A stretch of DNA of 64,000 bases from Novosphingobium profundi (GTDB taxonomy: Bacteria; Pseudomonadota; Alphaproteobacteria; Sphingomonadales; Sphingomonadaceae): the NCBI RefSeq assembly GCF_018491765.1, contig NZ_JABWCU010000004.1, positions 1 through 64,000 on the forward strand, in the 5' to 3' direction. The translations under genes were made by a program, and so were the position numbers. This document shows positions 59,937-64,000 of the stretch, piece after piece (the stretch's first letter is position 1; the number at the start of each line of letters is the position of its first letter). The notes beneath the pieces were generated by a model. That model did not search any database, was not told the DNA's origin, and worked only from the letters and a program-made list of their open reading frames with translations.

Positions 59937-60791
59937 TCAGGCGTCGGCTTCGGCGGCACTGGCGGCCGCGTCGTCGCTCGAGGCAGTCTTGCGCGGGGCG
60001 CGGCGGCGGGGGCGGGGCTTGGCCTCGCCATCCTCGTCACCGACACTGGCCGGAGCGGCCTCGGGCTCGCTCTTGGTGGCCGCCTTGCGGGGGCGGGCAG
60101 CCTTGAGCTTCTCGGCGGGCTTGTCGGCGGTCTTTTCCGCCGGAGCCTTGGCACGGGTGCGCCGGGCAGGCTTTTCGGAGGTCGGAGCCCCGTCCTCGCC
60201 GCCATCCTCGGCGCCGCTGGTGGCGATCGAGGGGGGCAGGGTGCTGGCGTCGAAGCCGCCCGCGTGCTCGCCACTTTCGTCACGGTTCTCGTCACGCCCG
60301 CGACGCGGCTTGCGCGCCTTGGGGGCCGAGCGGTTGTCGCGCACGAAGGGGTTCTCGGCCGGCTCGTAGACCGACCGAGGGCGCTCCTCGGCGGGCTCGT
60401 CGGCCTCATCGACGGGATCGCGCATTTCGACCGGGGCCTCGGCGCGGCGCGGGGCCTCGCGAGGACGGTCGCGCACGACCTCGGGATACGTGTCCGCGTA
60501 AGGATCGTCGTTGTCCTGGCCACGATCGTCGCGGCGCGGCTGGCGCGATTCTTCCTGACGCTGCTTCTGGTCGGCAATCACTCGGAAGTAGTGGTCGGCG
60601 AATTGGAGGTAATATTCCTCCTGAACGCGATCACCGTTGAGCATCGCGTCGTGCGCCAGCTTCTTGTACTTCTCGAGCATCTGGGGCGCGTTGCCGCGGG
60701 CCCGGCTGTCGATTCGGTTGGTCTGCTGGCCATTTTGTTGGCGATTGTTACCGCGGCCACGCCTGCGGTTGTTACCACGATTGTTATTCAA
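59937..60791 (-). CDS. DUF4167 domain protein
   Basis: A protein of 284 residues with an N-terminus made of Asn, Arg and Gly (MNNNRGNNRRRGRGNNRQQN), followed by the compact DUF4167 helical domain (MLEKYKKLAHDAMLNGDRVQ, then EYYLQFADHYFRVIADQK). The rest, about 200 residues, is low-complexity, rich in Pro, Glu, Lys and Arg, and probably disordered. DUF4167 is largely alphaproteobacterial and sits next to prmC/prfA. The RGG-like N-terminus and neighbourhood hint at RNA or ribosome binding, but no function is established. Confidence 0.9.
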   Translation of the reverse strand: MNNNRGNNRRRGRGNNRQQNGQQTNRIDSRARGNAPQMLEKYKKLAHDAMLNGDRVQEEYYLQFADHYFRVIADQKQRQEESRQPRRDDRGQDNDDPYADTYPEVVRDRPREAPRRAEAPVEMRDPVDEADEPAEERPRSVYEPAENPFVRDNRSAPKARKPRRGRDENRDESGEHAGGFDASTLPPSIATSGAEDGGEDGAPTSEKPARRTRAKAPAEKTADKPAEKLKAARPRKAATKSEPEAAPASVGDEDGEAKPRPRRRAPRKTASSDDAAASAAEADA

Positions 60792-61036
60792 GGATAACTT
60801 TCCTCAAAACCCCTGGTATCCACTCAACCCAAGAGCTGGATTACCGAATGTCGCATGACACGGCGGGCCCCCCGGCTGCCGAGACTTATACATTTGCATC
60901 TTTGTTGCCCGAATTTCAGGACACTACCCGCAAATGCTGGGAGCAAACCGGGTTATGGGTAAAATTCATCCATCAACCGGTTCGCTGCAATCCTTAGGCA
61001 CTCCATAGAGCGATTCCAAGTGAAATCTTGCCCGAA

Positions 61037-61897
61037 TCAGTGGAGAATTCGAGAAAACGCGATGATGCGGGGCCTGTCCGCGAGATCGCGATGCAGGTGA
61101 GCGTCAAGATTCCAGAGCGCGCCCAGCGCCATGACTGCCTCGGCCTGGCGATGGCCGATCTCGACGAGGGCGAGGCCCTCGGGCGCGAGCAATCCGGGCA
61201 GTTGCGGGACCAGAATGCGGTAGGCGTCGAGCCCGTCGGCACCGGCGAAAAGCGCGCCGTGCGGCTCGTGTTCGCGTACCGAGGCGTCGAGCTCGGTCTC
61301 GTCCTCGATGTACGGCGGGTTGGCGAGGATCAGGTCGAAGGGGCCGCCGAGGTCGTGGGACCACTCGGGCTGTTCCCAGTCGCGGTGGTGGAACCGGGCA
61401 CGCGTCGCGAGGCCGAGGCGTTCGGCGTTGCGCGCGGCCACGGCGAGCGCGGCCTCGCTGCGGTCGATGGCAACGCCGGTGGCCGCGGGAAACAGGTGAA
61501 GTGCGGTCAGGATCAAGGCACCCGAGCCGGTGCCACAGTCGAGCACGCGGGTCGGCGGCGCCTTGGCGAAGGCGATACGCGCGGCCTCGATCGCGGTTTC
61601 GGAATCGGCGCGCGGGATCAGCACCGAGGGACTTACCTCGAAAAAAAGCCCGTAGAATTCGGCCGAGCCCAGGATGTAGGCGACCGGCTCGTCGCGCATC
61701 AGCCGGGCGAACAATGGCTCGAAGGCCTCGGGCGCGGGATCGCGCATGTGGCGCAGCAGCAGCCCCGAGCGGTCGGTGCCGAGCGCGGCGGCCATGAGCA
61801 GCTCGACGTCGAAGCGCGCGCCGCCCGCCTCGCCCGTCAGCCGCTCGGCGTAGGCCTCGCTCGCGCGGCGCAGGCGTTCGCCGACAGTTGCGCTCAC
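61037..61897 (-). CDS. prmC: release factor glutamine methyltransferase PrmC
   Basis: Methylates the Gln of the GGQ motif in release factors, 286 residues. The SAM-binding stretch [20 protein letters not shown] and the catalytic Asn-Pro-Pro-Tyr motif in [18 protein letters not shown] near residue 190 are clear. Its start overlaps the prfA stop by 4 nt, so it is translated together with its own substrate. It also lies next to DUF4167. Confidence 0.96.
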   Translation of the reverse strand: MSATVGERLRRASEAYAERLTGEAGGARFDVELLMAAALGTDRSGLLLRHMRDPAPEAFEPLFARLMRDEPVAYILGSAEFYGLFFEVSPSVLIPRADSETAIEAARIAFAKAPPTRVLDCGTGSGALILTALHLFPAATGVAIDRSEAALAVAARNAERLGLATRARFHHRDWEQPEWSHDLGGPFDLILANPPYIEDETELDASVREHEPHGALFAGADGLDAYRILVPQLPGLLAPEGLALVEIGHRQAEAVMALGALWNLDAHLHRDLADRPRIIAFSRILH

Positions 61898-62964
61898 GCG
61901 TCCATCGCCGCGAGCCGCTTGGCTTCGTCCTCGGCAATCAGCGCGTCGACCAGTTCGCCAAGGCCGGTCCCCTCGAGCACTTCGGTGAGGCGGTGGAGCG
62001 TCAGGTTGATGCGGTGGTCGGTCACGCGTCCTTGCGGGAAGTTGTAGGTGCGGATGCGCTCGGAACGGTCGCCCGAGCCGACCATGGCGCGGCGCGCCTC
62101 GGCCTCGGCGCCCTGCGCCTCGTCGCGCATCTTCTCGTAAAGCCGCGCGCGCAGGACCTGCATCGCCTTGGCCTTGTTCTTGTGCTGCGAGCGCTCGTCC
62201 TGGCAGGTGACCACGATGTCGCTGGGCAAGTGGGTGATGCGCACCGCCGAATCGGTCGTGTTGACGTGCTGCCCGCCCGCGCCCGACGCGCGGTAGATGT
62301 CGATCTTGAGGTCCTTGTCCTCGATCTGGACGTCGACCTCGGTCGGCTCGGGCAGGACCGCGACGGTCGCCGCCGAAGTGTGGATGCGGCCGCCCGATTC
62401 GGTTACGGGAACGCGCTGCACGCGGTGCACCCCGCTCTCGAACTTGAGCTTGGCGAAGACCCCGGTGCCCGTCACGTTCGCGACGACTTCCTTGAAACCG
62501 CCGACGTCGCTGGCGTTTGCGCTCACCATCTCGACGCGCCAGCCCTGTTCGGCGGCGTAGCGCTCGTACATGCGGTAGAGGTCGGCGGCGAAGAGCGCGG
62601 CCTCGTCGCCCCCGGTCCCGGCGCGGATCTCGAGCATGGCCGGGCGCTGGTCGGCCGAGTCGCGGGGCAGCATCGCGATGGACAGCGCGCGTTCGCGCTC
62701 GGGCAGTTCGGCCTTGATGCGCGCGACTTCCTCCGCGGCAAGGGCGCGCATCTCGGGGTCGCTGTCATCCATCGCGACCAGCTCGGCCAGTTCGCCGCGC
62801 AGGTCCGCGACGTCGGCGGCGAGCCGCGCCACCGGTTCGAGCTCGGCATAGTCGCGGCTGGCGGCGACGAAGGCGTCCCCTTCGAGCGTGCCCGAGGCGA
62901 GGCGGGCCTCGAGTTCGCCGAAACGGTGCGCGATCTGGCGCAGGCGGTCGTCGCTGAGACTCAC
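61894..62964 (-). CDS. prfA: peptide chain release factor 1
   Basis: Ends translation at UAA and UAG codons, 356 residues. The catalytic GGQ loop is in [18 protein letters not shown] near residue 235, and the stop-codon-recognition region includes [18 protein letters not shown]. The N-terminal helical domain is normal. It is co-transcribed with prmC, which methylates its GGQ. The hisS gene lies just upstream on the same strand, 22 nt away. Confidence 0.98.
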   Translation of the reverse strand: MSLSDDRLRQIAHRFGELEARLASGTLEGDAFVAASRDYAELEPVARLAADVADLRGELAELVAMDDSDPEMRALAAEEVARIKAELPERERALSIAMLPRDSADQRPAMLEIRAGTGGDEAALFAADLYRMYERYAAEQGWRVEMVSANASDVGGFKEVVANVTGTGVFAKLKFESGVHRVQRVPVTESGGRIHTSAATVAVLPEPTEVDVQIEDKDLKIDIYRASGAGGQHVNTTDSAVRITHLPSDIVVTCQDERSQHKNKAKAMQVLRARLYEKMRDEAQGAEAEARRAMVGSGDRSERIRTYNFPQGRVTDHRINLTLHRLTEVLEGTGLGELVDALIAEDEAKRLAAMDA

Positions 62965-62986
62965 TGGGCGGCTATCCGAATGCGGC

Positions 62987-64000
62987 TCACGGGTGGATCT
63001 GCTGGAGGACCTGGTCGACCGCGAGCGATTCGGCGCTGGGTTCGGCCGCCTTGAGATTGGCGGTCGGCACGCCTTCGACGCAGGTGAACGAGACGATGAC
63101 CCTGGCGCCGGCCTTGACCGCCTTGTCGTAGCGCTTGCGCGGGCTCCCGCTGGCGATCATTTCGGCATCGATGCCCTGGAAGCGCAGCGCGGTGATCGCT
63201 TTTTGCGCGAAAGTCAGCGCGGCGTCGTCCTCGACCGCGAGCACGCAGGTGAGTTGGCTCTGTGGTACCAGCCCGGCATCGGCGACGAGCATGGCGAGAC
63301 GTTCGATGCCCGCCGCCCAGCCGACCGCCGGGGTGGCCGGGCCGCCGAGTGCCTCGAGCAGGCCATCGTAGCGTCCGCCGCCCAGCACCGTGCCTTGCGC
63401 GCCGAGGCGGTCGGTGACGAATTCGAAAGCGGTGTGGCGGTAGTAGTCGAGCCCGCGCACCAGCGAGGGGGTGCGTACGAACGCAACCGAGGCGGCGGCG
63501 AGACCTTCGGTGACCTTGCCGAAGAAGTCCTGCGCCTCGCCGGAGAGAAACTGGTCGATCCGGGGCGCATCGGCGGTGAAGGGCTTGTCGCGCGGGTCCT
63601 TGGAATCGAGGATGCGCAGCGGGTTGCGCTCGAGGCGGTCCTGCGAATCCTCGGACAGCTCGGCGCGGTGGTCGCGGAAGTACTCGATGAGCGCGGCGCG
63701 CCAGGCCTCGCGGCTTTCGCCATCGCCCAGCGTGTTGAGCTGGAGCGTCACCCCGTCGGAAATGCCCAGTTCCTTGAGCAGCTGGTCGGCCATGACGAGC
63801 AGCTCGACGTCGACGGTCGGCTCGGGCGCGCCGATCACTTCGGCGTCGATCTGGTGGAACTGGCGGTAGCGGCCCTTCTGCGGGCGCTCGTAGCGGAACA
63901 GCGGCCCGTGCGTCGCCACCTTGAGCGGAGCGAACTGCTTCCAGCCGTTGGTGAGGTAGGCGCGGGCAAGGCCGGCGGTGAACTCGGGGCGCAGGGTCAG
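62987..64000 (-). CDS. hisS: histidyl-tRNA synthetase (partial; 5' end outside the window)
   Basis: The C-terminal 337 residues of a class II aminoacyl-tRNA synthetase that charges tRNA-His; the start lies beyond the right edge. Motif 2 is seen in [20 protein letters not shown], with the substrate loops [12 protein letters not shown] and [14 protein letters not shown] and motif 3 in [15 protein letters not shown]. The C-terminal anticodon-binding domain is present. It is the likely first gene of the hisS-prfA-prmC group. Confidence 0.97.
   Translation of the reverse strand: MTLRPEFTAGLARAYLTNGWKQFAPLKVATHGPLFRYERPQKGRYRQFHQIDAEVIGAPEPTVDVELLVMADQLLKELGISDGVTLQLNTLGDGESREAWRAALIEYFRDHRAELSEDSQDRLERNPLRILDSKDPRDKPFTADAPRIDQFLSGEAQDFFGKVTEGLAAASVAFVRTPSLVRGLDYYRHTAFEFVTDRLGAQGTVLGGGRYDGLLEALGGPATPAVGWAAGIERLAMLVADAGLVPQSQLTCVLAVEDDAALTFAQKAITALRFQGIDAEMIASGSPRKRYDKAVKAGARVIVSFTCVEGVPTANLKAAEPSAESLAVDQVLQQIHP

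Overview
The window is GC-rich chromosomal DNA from an alphaproteobacterium, most likely a member of the Sphingomonadales such as Novosphingobium. This rests on family-level recognition of gene content and order: prfA-prmC-DUF4167, lnt next to metK, a DUF4129-DUF4350-MoxR-DUF58-SpoIIM-RDD operon, and the lengths of RpoB and RpoC. No database search was possible. Almost everything is ordinary housekeeping DNA, densely packed, with many ATGA or TAATG start/stop overlaps.

Layout. Positions 1-1367 are a more A/T-rich stretch with two small membrane-protein genes, ending at the 3' end of a tRNA-Gln gene; it looks like the edge of an accessory region. Positions 1588-5504 hold ppx/gppA, rlmE, a membrane-anchored cytochrome c and prephenate dehydratase. 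Positions 5682-13125 are one tight operon: the DUF4129/DUF4350/MoxR/DUF58/SpoIIM/RDD membrane-associated set followed by two GNAT acetyltransferases. Then come a ZntB/CorA transporter, ispG with two small followers (a membrane protein and a retropepsin-like protease), and an animal-type haem peroxidase. rpoC and rpoB (18560-27098, minus strand) face away from rplJ and rplL (28860-29843, plus strand); each pair has its own strong promoter and a leader of about 260-280 nt.

Positions 30098-36820 carry a secreted protein, a lipoprotein cytochrome c, a MATE exporter, groES-groEL with a CIRCE operator, a serine hydrolase and an Ala/Asp-rich lipoprotein. Positions 37097-47225 carry polA, an MddA-like methanethiol methyltransferase, an MscS channel, a second serine hydrolase, glutaminyl cyclase and a CDC48-type double AAA ATPase. 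A candidate small RNA of about 65 nt sits in the gap before a universal stress protein. A LysR regulator diverges from a two-subunit 3-oxoacid CoA-transferase, followed by an epimerase, a glutathione peroxidase and a sulfurtransferase.

The clearest mobile DNA is an IS5-family element at 53924-55135. It carries a two-frame transposase and also a 119-residue passenger gene, is bounded by imperfect inverted repeats and CTAG target duplications, and sits exactly at the stop codon of a glutathione S-transferase gene. The right end returns to housekeeping genes on the minus strand: trhO, metK (own promoter and an A/T-rich dyad at its start site), lnt, DUF4167, prmC, prfA and a hisS cut by the window edge.

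The most interesting observations are the passenger-carrying IS element, the candidate small RNA at 47383-47451, the metK promoter/dyad, the split rplJL/rpoBC arrangement and the MddA homologue.
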